From assembly GCF_004571135.1 (NCBI RefSeq), contig NZ_SPSB01000001.1:868001-932000 (forward strand): a stretch of 64,000 bases of DNA. The letters are read 5' to 3'. The notes under the pieces are model-generated. The model made no database searches. It was not told the origin of the DNA and saw only the letters and a program-made list of their open reading frames with translations. This DNA is from Algoriphagus kandeliae. Its GTDB lineage: Bacteria; Bacteroidota; Bacteroidia; Cytophagales; Cyclobacteriaceae. A program made the position numbers and the translations under genes. This document shows, one piece after another, positions 1 to 8,332 of this stretch; position 1 is the stretch's first letter, and every line of letters begins with the position of its first letter.

Positions 1-221
1 GTATTGATTTCAAAAACCAACAATTCCGCCGAAGAGTCCATTTCATCCACAATCCCTTGGGTAATACTTCCATCTCCACCACCCATTTCCACAATTAATT
101 TTGCTCCTTTTAAATCTGCCTGCGAGACCATTTTTTTCACTAAGGCTTTTGAGCTAAAAGTCAAGGCTCCAGTTGTACTTAAGTTGCTGTAGAGTTCAAG
201 AAGTAGGTTTGGTTTAGTCAT
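1..221 (-). CDS. SAM-dependent methyltransferase, partial (C-terminal part outside window)
   Basis: An open minus-strand frame starts at the ATG complementary to 219-221 and runs off the left edge, leaving 73 codons. The N-terminus begins MTKPNLLLELYSN and contains EMGGGDGSIT near residues 45-54, which matches motif I (E/DxGxGxG), the SAM-binding loop of class I methyltransferases. The lead-in resembles the phospholipid N-methyltransferase/KsgA-like group, which acts on lipids or rRNA adenines, but the substrate-defining half is missing. It is divergent from the sulfatase gene starting at 301, with a 79-bp gap. Family call is fairly safe; the substrate is inference. Confidence 0.75.
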   Translation of the reverse strand, partial: MTKPNLLLELYSNLSTTGALTFSSKALVKKMVSQADLKGAKLIVEMGGGDGSITQGIVDEMDSSAELLVFEIN

Positions 222-257
222 TATTCTAAAATTGAATTCTTGAAGATAGTCGATTTT

Positions 258-274
258 AGGCTATATTTTAGCCT
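258..274. promoter_or_regulatory. Short inverted repeat between divergent genes
   Basis: AGGCTA (258-263) and TAGCCT (269-274) form a 6-bp inverted repeat with a 5-nt AT loop in the gap between the methyltransferase and the sulfatase. It could be an operator or a small hairpin. The arms are short, so chance is possible. Confidence 0.2.
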
Positions 275-300
275 TATTAAGCCAATCCACCCTAATAACC

Positions 301-2313
301 ATGGCTCAAAAGGCATCTATTCAATCAACTTTACCAGAAAAAATCAGGATCATTCTTAGAAACTTTTGGGGGATGAGCTTGATTTTCATAGGCTTATCGA
401 TCTTACTACGAGGGATTGAATTGGCATTGGTTTTTTCTAATCATGTTTTGCCCTTTAGCCTTCAAGACATATGGGTTTCTATACTCATTCAGGATTTTAC
501 CTGGATCATTTATCTCCTTGGTCTTTTATTGATTATTTACTTATCCCTAGTCTTCATTTCTGTAAGATTTGGAAAGTGGCTACTTCAGACTCTTTTTTCT
601 CTATTATTGCTTATTCATCTGACGCTGATTTTCTATTTTTTCAGAACCCTTTTACCACTCGGAAAAGATCTTTTTGCCTATAGTCCTGAAGATTTAATGT
701 TGACTGTACAGGCCTCAGGGCAATTGAATGCTCTAACTATTGGTGGCCTATTAGTCTTTTTAGTAATTCTTTATGGGTTATTTCATTTTGGAACCCGATT
801 CTTAAATTTTTCTCTCAAGTCCTATTTAGCTATCAGCGCTTCGTTTTTGCTTTTATTAATCGTATATACATTTCTTCCTCGAGTACAAAACCTGTATGCT
901 AGCGAAGTGGAGGCCAATATTGCGCTAAACAAATCCCGCTATTTGACAGAGGAATCTTTTGATTATTACATGTATGGAGGAGAGTATTATTTTGACTTTT
1001 ACCTAAGATCAGGGACTGATGACTTGGTAGTTGAAAAGGAATTTTTGGATGACACCTACCCTTTTGCTCATCGGGCAGAATACCCGGATGTTTTAAGTCC
1101 ATTTTTTGATTCTTTGACCCAAGCACCAAACTTGGTTTTTATCTTTTTAGAAAGTTTCGGAAAAGCCTATTCAGGGAAAGATGCCTATCTGGGAAGTTTT
1201 ACTCCATTTTTAGATTCTCTGGAGCAACATAGCTTGGTATGGTTGAATGCTTTATCTTCCACCGGCAGGACTTTCGGTCTTCAACCGGGAGTTTTTGGGG
1301 GACTTCCCTTTGGTGAAAAAGGATTTTTGGAGCTATTTCCTGAATATCCCTATCATCAAACCTTACTGAGTATTCTACGCGATAATGGTTATGAAACTCG
1401 GTATTTCATTGGAGCAGATAAGAATTTTGACCATGTCGGACCATTTATAGAATATCAGGAACCGGTTCAGTTTATCGATGAAAAAGAGTTTGATTCAAAA
1501 TATAAAAGAGCTCCTTCAAATAGTGGATTTTCTTGGGGTTATGCGGATAAAGAATTATTTGAAAATAGCTTAGAAAAGCTGCCTTCCTCTTTAGAAAACC
1601 CACAAATTTTAATTTTTCAAACCCAAACTTCTCATGATCCATATTTAGTACCTGAGCGAGAATACTATTCTGAAAAATTTGAAAATCATTTGGAGAATTA
1701 TCTGAATCTATCTGAAAGCCAAAAAGAAGGATATCGCTCCTATCAGGATATTTATATGACCATTTTATATGCTGATGATGCGGTTCGTGATTTCTTTAAG
1801 GATTTTAAAAAAAGGCCAGAATTTGAAAACAGCATTTTTATAATCACAGGTGACCACCGACTGCCTGAAATTCCCATGTCTTCACGAATTGACCGATTCC
1901 ATGTTCCATTAATCATGTATTCCCCTCTCTTATCTAGGCAAGCTTATTTTGAAGGGGTCAGCAGTCACTATGAAATCACTCCTTCCATTCTTTCATTCCT
2001 TGAAAAGCAACTAGCAATACAAATCCCGGAAATTGTCACTTGGCAGGGACAAGTGTTAGATACAGCTCGATTTTTTCAGTCAAGAATTGCCATGCCATTG
2101 ATGAGGAACAAGAATCAATTAATTGATTACATCCACGGGGAAATATTCTTATCGGATGGACAAGTTTTTCATGTATCGGAAGGTTTAAACATTGACCCAA
2201 TCAATTCTCCGGATGATTTAAATCGAATGATCGGGGAATTTGAAGAGTTTAAAAACAAAAACGGATACATGGTTCAAACCCGGAAACTACTCCCTCCTCC
2301 AGTGGAAAATTAA
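301..2313 (+). CDS. LTA synthase family sulfatase (phosphoglycerol transferase-like membrane protein)
   Basis: A 670-residue polytopic protein with about five membrane helices in residues 20-191, then an extracytoplasmic alkaline phosphatase/sulfatase-fold domain from about residue 275. Residues fit the LtaS/MdoB active site: Glu284 in FLESFG, a nucleophile Thr in SSTGRTFG (Thr324 or Thr321) and Asp518-His519 in TGDH. Family members transfer phosphoglycerol or phosphoethanolamine to surface glycans at the outer face of the inner membrane. The gene faces the minus-strand glycan-export operon and its stop overlaps the last gene of that operon by 4 nt, so it may decorate the exported polymer (inference). 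The donor and acceptor cannot be read from sequence. Confidence 0.85.
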   Translation: MAQKASIQSTLPEKIRIILRNFWGMSLIFIGLSILLRGIELALVFSNHVLPFSLQDIWVSILIQDFTWIIYLLGLLLIIYLSLVFISVRFGKWLLQTLFSLLLLIHLTLIFYFFRTLLPLGKDLFAYSPEDLMLTVQASGQLNALTIGGLLVFLVILYGLFHFGTRFLNFSLKSYLAISASFLLLLIVYTFLPRVQNLYASEVEANIALNKSRYLTEESFDYYMYGGEYYFDFYLRSGTDDLVVEKEFLDDTYPFAHRAEYPDVLSPFFDSLTQAPNLVFIFLESFGKAYSGKDAYLGSFTPFLDSLEQHSLVWLNALSSTGRTFGLQPGVFGGLPFGEKGFLELFPEYPYHQTLLSILRDNGYETRYFIGADKNFDHVGPFIEYQEPVQFIDEKEFDSKYKRAPSNSGFSWGYADKELFENSLEKLPSSLENPQILIFQTQTSHDPYLVPEREYYSEKFENHLENYLNLSESQKEGYRSYQDIYMTILYADDAVRDFFKDFKKRPEFENSIFIITGDHRLPEIPMSSRIDRFHVPLIMYSPLLSRQAYFEGVSSHYEITPSILSFLEKQLAIQIPEIVTWQGQVLDTARFFQSRIAMPLMRNKNQLIDYIHGEIFLSDGQVFHVSEGLNIDPINSPDDLNRMIGEFEEFKNKNGYMVQTRKLLPPPVEN

Positions 2314-3497
2314 TCATTATTGGTTTGATCTCGATAAGCTTGATTTAGGATTTGATTCATCAGTGGCTCATAATAATTCCAGAAAAAACTCTGTCGGTCC
2401 CTGAAGTCAGTAACTGAATAATAACCTCTCCATAATGTAGCCAAACCCCAAAATCTAGGGGAACCGAAATTCAAATTCAAGTCTGAAAAATCCCCGGAAA
2501 AATAATAAACACGTCCATTTTGGTTAGGCTTAAAAACAACGGCAGGGAAAAATCGGGGTAATCCCATCCCCCTCAATCTTGCTAATCCTTCATCGGTCGG
2601 GTTAATGTCATAGTAGGAAATCACTTCATAGTCCCTTTGGATTAAAACCACATCAAACCAATCCGGATAAGGAACAATCTCTGGCAATATGAAATTGCCT
2701 TTGTTTTGCCTGGGTGTTCTGATAAATGGAACCTCATTTTGATAATCCGTTCTAGCATCGAAGATTTCGATCTGACCAGTTTCATGGACAAATACTAATC
2801 CCGGCCCTGAATATGACCATCCATTCTCATGTTGTGATTTATAATTAGAAATCAACCATTGAGGTAAAGCAGCATTTACCAAAGTGTCCAATTCATCAAA
2901 ATATCTTGCTACCCAACCAGTCCATTTAATTCCCATTTGATTTTCAAATTGAGAACGAACAGTGGCTGTTGTTGGAGATGCCATCGAATTATATTCTGCG
3001 ATGATTGTTTTTCCCTGCTGCTGGGCCATCGAAATAACATCCAAATCGGATGGGTCAAGCCCTCCATATATTTTCTGTTTTGAGAGCAGGGAAACACTTT
3101 CTGAATCATTCGGCCTGTAAATTCCATAAGTGTCTGCAATTATGAATACTTGGTTTTCAGAAACTAGCCGCGATTTTTCTGCATTATCCATAGCAGAAAA
3201 ATCTTTTACAAAACCTTCTTTTTCATTTTCTGAAGCAGGAAAATATCCGAAATAGTCTTGATCCAATTGGAAAAATTCTGAACTGTTTGGTTTTACAATT
3301 TTCTCATGTTCAAGAATCCAAAACAAGCCAGAATGCTCTGAATAAGAAGTGTTGGGGACAGTTTTATCCAAAAGGACGATTCCAAATTCCTTTTTCTGTT
3401 GAACCCACCAAATCCCATAGCTCAGCCCCGGAATTACCAATAGAACAATTACAAAAAGAAGCAATCGACTGAAAAGTATCTTGAGTTCTTCCTGCAT
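2310..3497 (-). CDS. Membrane-anchored protein of unknown function in the GT2/YaiO operon
   Basis: 395 residues with one N-terminal membrane helix (about 9-30) and a large domain predicted to lie outside the inner membrane. No catalytic motif is recognised. The stretch with IIADTYGIYRP, then GGLDPSDLDVI and KTIIAEYNS, looks like an alternating beta/alpha fold, possibly a degenerate glutamine-amidotransferase-like domain; this is a guess. It is the last gene of the five-gene operon, 3 nt after the YaiO-like exporter gene, and overlaps the convergent sulfatase gene by 4 nt. The tight position suggests a structural or accessory part of polysaccharide assembly. I cannot name a family. Confidence 0.8.
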   Translation of the reverse strand: MQEELKILFSRLLLFVIVLLVIPGLSYGIWWVQQKKEFGIVLLDKTVPNTSYSEHSGLFWILEHEKIVKPNSSEFFQLDQDYFGYFPASENEKEGFVKDFSAMDNAEKSRLVSENQVFIIADTYGIYRPNDSESVSLLSKQKIYGGLDPSDLDVISMAQQQGKTIIAEYNSMASPTTATVRSQFENQMGIKWTGWVARYFDELDTLVNAALPQWLISNYKSQHENGWSYSGPGLVFVHETGQIEIFDARTDYQNEVPFIRTPRQNKGNFILPEIVPYPDWFDVVLIQRDYEVISYYDINPTDEGLARLRGMGLPRFFPAVVFKPNQNGRVYYFSGDFSDLNLNFGSPRFWGLATLWRGYYSVTDFRDRQSFFWNYYEPLMNQILNQAYRDQTNND

Positions 3498-3500
3498 GGA

Positions 3501-4730
3501 TTAAAACCTATATTCTGTTCCTATAGAGATATTAAAATTATTCCTAACTCTTTCCGGAGATAACTCATCCCAGCTATACCCTGTAAATCCAAAAAGCATA
3601 AATCTTGGGGAAACCAATTGTTGATAGCCAAGGCGAAAACGGTAAGAATTCAACAATTGGGATTGGTCTCGATTTTCTTCATCCGGAGAAACTCCCGTGC
3701 TTAGCTGCAAGCTGAAAAAGTCTTCCGCTGTTTTGAAATAATAGCGAGCCTGGAAATTTCCAGAAGTACTGACGCCACTTCCATTACTTCCCGGAATCAC
3801 ATTAAATCTGAAATTCAACCACCAATTACCCGTATACTTTCCAAGCGAGGCAGTAGCAATATGAGTTATTTCCGTGAATCCTAAATAGCGATAACCCCCA
3901 TCTATTTCCCATGCTTTGGGCAAATTGAAATAAATGGAAGCACCCATTCGAAGCTTGGGAAAGAAACCGGCATTTGAACCGCCAACATTCAAATAGGCAT
4001 AGGAATTTTCACCTAATGATGGATAAGCATCTAATTCATATTGGGTGCCGAAGGAATCAAAACGTTGACTTTGAGTAACTCTCGCTATCAAGGCTCCTGT
4101 TAATTTGGTACGCGTTCGCCCATACACAGACCAAGTATTCCACGGAGAAATCTCATCTCTAAAAGAGTCATAGTCAAAGGTTGCCCCTATGGCAGAATTC
4201 CGTCGAAGTCGCTGTAGATTCTGTATGTAGGATAAAATCCCTTCGGTTCTATAGCCTTGGTCAAATAGCTCTTCAACTATCCCATAAGCTTCATCGTAAT
4301 TTTCTTCAAAATAAAACAAGCGAGATTCTTTGTATTGAAGGCTTTGAGGAAGTTTGTCATCCCAATTTTGCTTCGCTCTTTGAACTATTTCATGGGCTTT
4401 TTCATATTCATCCGCCCAAGTCAAATTATCCAAATAAGCAGAATAGGCATCCTCATACTTTGGAGAAGCTATAATTGCTCTTTCTAGGTAAATGGATGCA
4501 GAGTCATTTTTTCCTTCCCAAGCATAGCTTCTTCCAACCAAGATCAAAATATCAGCATAGGTTGGATACCTCTCCAATGCCCTGAAAGCAACCTTTCTGC
4601 CTTCCTGGTATTTTCCATCAAAAATTAATTCTCTTGCCTCCAATAGCAATTGGTCTGGGTCAAATGAATCCTGCGCTTTGGCAGCGAAAAATAGAATGAA
4701 CAGAAAGAGTGAAAGAATTGCCTTTTTCAT
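3501..4730 (-). CDS. YaiO-family outer-membrane protein: TPR domain plus beta-barrel
   Basis: 409 residues: a signal peptide (about 1-19, ending AKAQ), a TPR-like helical domain (about 25-165, with repeat starts such as PTYADILILVGRSYAWEGK), then an aromatic-rich beta-barrel from about 175 ending in SIGTEYRF, with the terminal Phe typical of BAM substrates. The order TPR then barrel is that of PgaA and BcsC exporters, but shorter, as in the YaiO family. Such proteins thread an exopolysaccharide through the outer membrane. The gene overlaps the upstream glycosyltransferase gene by 4 nt (ATGA), so synthesis and export are likely co-translated. The export role is inferred from architecture and context. 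Confidence 0.85.
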   Translation of the reverse strand: MKKAILSLFLFILFFAAKAQDSFDPDQLLLEARELIFDGKYQEGRKVAFRALERYPTYADILILVGRSYAWEGKNDSASIYLERAIIASPKYEDAYSAYLDNLTWADEYEKAHEIVQRAKQNWDDKLPQSLQYKESRLFYFEENYDEAYGIVEELFDQGYRTEGILSYIQNLQRLRRNSAIGATFDYDSFRDEISPWNTWSVYGRTRTKLTGALIARVTQSQRFDSFGTQYELDAYPSLGENSYAYLNVGGSNAGFFPKLRMGASIYFNLPKAWEIDGGYRYLGFTEITHIATASLGKYTGNWWLNFRFNVIPGSNGSGVSTSGNFQARYYFKTAEDFFSLQLSTGVSPDEENRDQSQLLNSYRFRLGYQQLVSPRFMLFGFTGYSWDELSPERVRNNFNISIGTEYRF

Positions 4731-6190
4731 GAAGCAATAGATTGAGAGTCCAAATTTTTCCTTTCTTCAGCAGACTTAAAACCAGTTCGGATCATTTTAC
4801 CCCAACCCCCTCGACCGATAATAAAGTCTACATGTCCTTTCAATCCCCACCATACAATCTTAGGATGAATTAGGATTGGTTCGAGTAAAATGGTACCAAT
4901 TAGGCGGTATAAGTCTTTTTTATTTTTGTAATTGTTAAAGGCTAATTGCTCAAAAAGGACGCTGAACGTCGATACCAACATCGAAAGCAGGTATACCATG
5001 AGCAACAAGGCAATAAAATAAACCGCTGAAAAGTCACCTAAAACTAATAGCGTAAGCGTGTATAATAAACCAACAAGTTCAAGTACAGGCGCCAATTTTT
5101 CGAATACCGTCCAAAAAGGAAATGAGACCATTCCTAAAACGCCATATTTCGATTTAAGCCCAATTTTTTGATGCAACTGCAAGGTTTCAATCGTTCCTCG
5201 CATCCAACGATTTCGCTGTCTAGCCAAAACTTCTTCATCTTCAGGAACTTCAGTCCAACAAAGAGGATCAGGCACAAAGCCAACACGGTAAGGAATTCGC
5301 TTTTCCTCCATATAACGTCTCATTCTCACCACCAACTCCATGTCCTCACCAACTGTCTTAGGAAAATAGCCCCCTACCGCGAGAACAATATCTTTCTTGA
5401 AGAAACCAAAAGCACCTGAGATCAACATCAACCCGTTAATTCTAGACCAGGCCATTCTACCCATCAAGAAAGCACGACAGTATTCCACTACTTGAAAACG
5501 TCCTAATAAGGAATCCGGCACTCTGTATTTCGTAACAGTTCCATCTTTGATATCACAGTTATTTGCAATACCAATAGCACCACCTACAGCAATTACTTTT
5601 TTATTGGTTTCTTCCATAAATGGACGAACCATCCTCGTAATCGAGTCACTTGACAAAATACAGTCAACATCAATACAAGCTAAAATCTCCATTTGAGAAA
5701 TATTGATACCTGCATTCAATGCATCTGCCTTCCCACCATTTTCCTTATCGATGACGGTTAGTCTTCTGAAGGATTTATTTTCTGACCGATAGACTCCACG
5801 AATGGCTTGAGTTTGGATTTCTGAATAGTAAAAAAAATCCGTTTTCTGTAGTTGAAAGGCTTCAACAAGCTTTTCCAGTGTACCATCTTTAGACCCGTCA
5901 TTAATGATAATCACCTCAAATTTTCCGTAATGAAGAGATAAAAGACTTTTTACGTTATTGACGATGGTAGCCTCTTCGTTAAATGCCGGTGCTAAAATGG
6001 AAACCCCCGGAGCTACTGGACTTGTGATGATATCCTGATAATCAATGAATCGATTTTTTCTCCTGTAATCTCTCATCTCCAAGGCAGCAAAAATCATGAT
6101 CAATAGATAGACTATAATCACAGAAAAACTGAGAATCATAAAAATGACCCCAAATACCTCAATCAGGAAATAAAAAAGAAAATTATACAT
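4727..6190 (-). CDS. Processive family 2 glycosyltransferase, membrane polysaccharide synthase (PgaC/BcsA-like)
   Basis: 487 residues. A membrane helix (about 8-36) precedes a GT2 domain with all processive-synthase signatures: Asp98 in IINDGS, Asp174-x-Asp176 in CIDVDC, Asp283 in GEDMEL and Gln325-x-x-Arg328-Trp329 in QRNRW. C-terminal helices around 350-420 would form the translocation channel. There is no visible PilZ domain, so direct c-di-GMP control as in BcsA is unlikely. The enzyme should polymerise a beta-linked glycan from a nucleotide sugar and push it across the inner membrane. It overlaps the HEAT protein gene by 8 nt and the exporter gene by 4 nt. The sugar is not predictable. 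Confidence 0.9.
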   Translation of the reverse strand: MYNFLFYFLIEVFGVIFMILSFSVIIVYLLIMIFAALEMRDYRRKNRFIDYQDIITSPVAPGVSILAPAFNEEATIVNNVKSLLSLHYGKFEVIIINDGSKDGTLEKLVEAFQLQKTDFFYYSEIQTQAIRGVYRSENKSFRRLTVIDKENGGKADALNAGINISQMEILACIDVDCILSSDSITRMVRPFMEETNKKVIAVGGAIGIANNCDIKDGTVTKYRVPDSLLGRFQVVEYCRAFLMGRMAWSRINGLMLISGAFGFFKKDIVLAVGGYFPKTVGEDMELVVRMRRYMEEKRIPYRVGFVPDPLCWTEVPEDEEVLARQRNRWMRGTIETLQLHQKIGLKSKYGVLGMVSFPFWTVFEKLAPVLELVGLLYTLTLLVLGDFSAVYFIALLLMVYLLSMLVSTFSVLFEQLAFNNYKNKKDLYRLIGTILLEPILIHPKIVWWGLKGHVDFIIGRGGWGKMIRTGFKSAEERKNLDSQSIAS

Positions 6191-7745
6191 GCTGTAAAAT
6201 GGGGTCGATTAATTCCTTTTTAATGGCTTGATTTTCGGCCTGATAGTTTGTAGTAATATACTCTTCAAAAACTTGTTGATTCAGTCGAAACAAACTGCTT
6301 AGGAGGTGTTTTCTAAGTGGTATCTCAGGATTAGAAGACAATAGTTCTATAAGAATCTTTTCTGATTCTTCATTTCCCAAATTTGCTGAAACAGAAATAG
6401 CCATGTCTCGGATTTCTGAATTATCACTTTTCAAACAGGAATTGATAAAGTCAATTTCCATATGAGCACCTAAAGCCCCATAAGTATTTAATACTTCAAC
6501 GATTTCTTCTGGACTCGCTCGCTTGGTTAATTCACGTAAATCCTCCAAAAGGTCTAATCTTCCTAAAATTTTAACCAACTTTACACCAAACTCCCTAACA
6601 GATTGATTTTCAGATTGAAATAACAGGCTAATTTTAAGAGCTTTACTGGATTGTACATATTTGATAATCCGGAGGTAATGCATTTGCTGCCATTCAGATA
6701 GCGGGTAGGTTTGTTCTTTTAGAAAAGTAAGATCAACATTTTCAGAAAGATTTAATAAGGTCGCACCTGCTTGATTTCTAACCTGGAAATTGGGAGAATT
6801 TGTATGTTTCTTGACATCGAGTAGAAATTCAACCAAGTCCATTTCATTTACTTGAACAATCCCTGTCGTTACATCAGACCATTTTTTACTACCCAACAGC
6901 CTTTTTGTATCATCGGTCAGCTTCAGTTTTTTGTAAATGTGCTTCAATTTATCCTTGAAATCACCTTTCATTTTTTTGTTCAGGCCAATGATCCGATTGA
7001 TCAAAACCTGACGGAATAAAGGCTTTTGAAAAGGTGCATTAGGAAAAAAACTTTTCAATTCTTCAGAACCTATCGCCTGAAGTTCAGCCAAATCCTTTTC
7101 AAATAATAAAGAGGTAAGTGGATCAACGACCAACTCATCATATACTTTTTGCAATTCTTCCTCTCGGTTTCTTTTTGATTTCAAAATCAAAAGGAATAAT
7201 ACCATACCAACCGAACCGAGCAAAAACAAAAAAATGGTTATCAAAACTGCTGAAAATTTCCAATCAGAACTCAACCAGCTTTTGTAATCTTCTTGAGCTT
7301 GATAATGGCTACTTACTGCTTCTAAAATTATATTTTCATTGGATGATGCCATTGCAGAGGCCAATACAAAATCACCCGTTGAATTGAGTGTTTCTAGGTA
7401 AGTAATGACACCCTGAAAATCAGAAGGCTCATCATAGATCAAAAACTCCAATTCACTTCCTTGAAAAACCTGCTGAATGGAATCAAGCTTACTCCAATCT
7501 GAAAATATTTCCGAATAATAATCAGAACCAACTGATTCAAAATTAACACCTTGTTCAGCAAGGGAATCAATAGACTTAGGAGAATCGGCGAAAAGAAATC
7601 GGTACTTTAGAGAATTGATTTCTTGATGTTGAACAAGCTCGGACACCAATTGATCCTCACTTGTAAACAGCGAATCATACGATTGAGCAAAAGCAGAAAA
7701 ACCACTAATCCAAAAGCAGAAAATATGGAAAAGCTTTCTGCTCAT
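6183..7745 (-). CDS. HEAT-repeat inner-membrane protein with periplasmic sensor-like domain
   Basis: 520 residues: a signal peptide or first helix (about 1-20), a periplasmic region (about 22-160), one membrane helix (about 164-188), then a long cytoplasmic part whose second half (about 300-520) is made of HEAT-like helical repeats, for example NPEIPLRKHLLSSLFRLN. No kinase, GGDEF or transferase motif is visible. It lies 1 nt after the receiver gene and overlaps the synthase gene by 8 nt. A protein with a periplasmic input and a cytoplasmic scaffold, between a receiver and a synthase, could pass phosphorylation state or polymer status to the synthase. That role is inference. Confidence 0.8.
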   Translation of the reverse strand: MSRKLFHIFCFWISGFSAFAQSYDSLFTSEDQLVSELVQHQEINSLKYRFLFADSPKSIDSLAEQGVNFESVGSDYYSEIFSDWSKLDSIQQVFQGSELEFLIYDEPSDFQGVITYLETLNSTGDFVLASAMASSNENIILEAVSSHYQAQEDYKSWLSSDWKFSAVLITIFLFLLGSVGMVLFLLILKSKRNREEELQKVYDELVVDPLTSLLFEKDLAELQAIGSEELKSFFPNAPFQKPLFRQVLINRIIGLNKKMKGDFKDKLKHIYKKLKLTDDTKRLLGSKKWSDVTTGIVQVNEMDLVEFLLDVKKHTNSPNFQVRNQAGATLLNLSENVDLTFLKEQTYPLSEWQQMHYLRIIKYVQSSKALKISLLFQSENQSVREFGVKLVKILGRLDLLEDLRELTKRASPEEIVEVLNTYGALGAHMEIDFINSCLKSDNSEIRDMAISVSANLGNEESEKILIELLSSNPEIPLRKHLLSSLFRLNQQVFEEYITTNYQAENQAIKKELIDPILQHV

Positions 7746-7746
7746 T

Positions 7747-8106
7747 CTATTTCAAAGCTCGTTTTACTCTAAGTGCTAGCTCATTTGGATTAAAGGGCTT
7801 TGGCACAAAGTCAGTTACTCCTAAATGAAATGCCTCTAAAACAACTTCCTCTTCTTCTCCCAAAGAGCTTAATACAATAATCGGTGTGTCAGGAAAATTT
7901 CTTTTTGCATGATTGATAATCTCGATGCCGCTTTTAAAAGGCATCATAACATCTGTAATGATAAGGTCAGGGTTGCTTGTATTAATAGCCTCTATTCCCT
8001 CATTTCCATCCTTCACTAAAATGGTTTCATAACCATCCTTTTTTAGACGAAACTGTACCAAACTAGATATCAAAAGATCATCCTCAATGATCAGAATTTT
8101 CTTCAT
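7747..8106 (-). CDS. Single-domain response regulator (CheY-like), first gene of glycan operon
   Basis: 119 residues, receiver domain only, with no output domain. The acidic pocket is Glu8-Asp9-Asp10, the phosphorylation site is Asp52 in IITDVMMP, the switch Ser is in VLSSLG (80-81) and the conserved Lys is 103 in VPKPF. It heads the operon with the HEAT protein, synthase, exporter and unknown protein. With no DNA-binding domain it should act by protein contact, and the adjacent HEAT protein is the natural partner. No histidine kinase gene is nearby, so the phosphodonor is encoded elsewhere. Confidence 0.92.
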   Translation of the reverse strand: MKKILIIEDDLLISSLVQFRLKKDGYETILVKDGNEGIEAINTSNPDLIITDVMMPFKSGIEIINHAKRNFPDTPIIVLSSLGEEEEVVLEAFHLGVTDFVPKPFNPNELALRVKRALK

Positions 8107-8332
8107 TTTTTGGGTGAATTGAGGATTAAATATAAATACTTACACCATAAACCAACAAAAATGTACAAATAAAAAACCCGCCTATTTTTCACTTTAAAAA
8201 GAGGGACAAAATACTACCTGTAAAAAGCAATAAACTGCCACTAATCAAAAAAAATCGATGAATAAATAATTCAATAAGGAAAGGCTCAAAGCTTTTATTA
8301 GCTTAGAAAATTAATTAAACCATCAAATCCTT

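Noticed and set aside
4..192. Plus-strand open frame at the left edge
   Set aside because: It is the antisense of the methyltransferase frame, which has a real SAM-binding motif.
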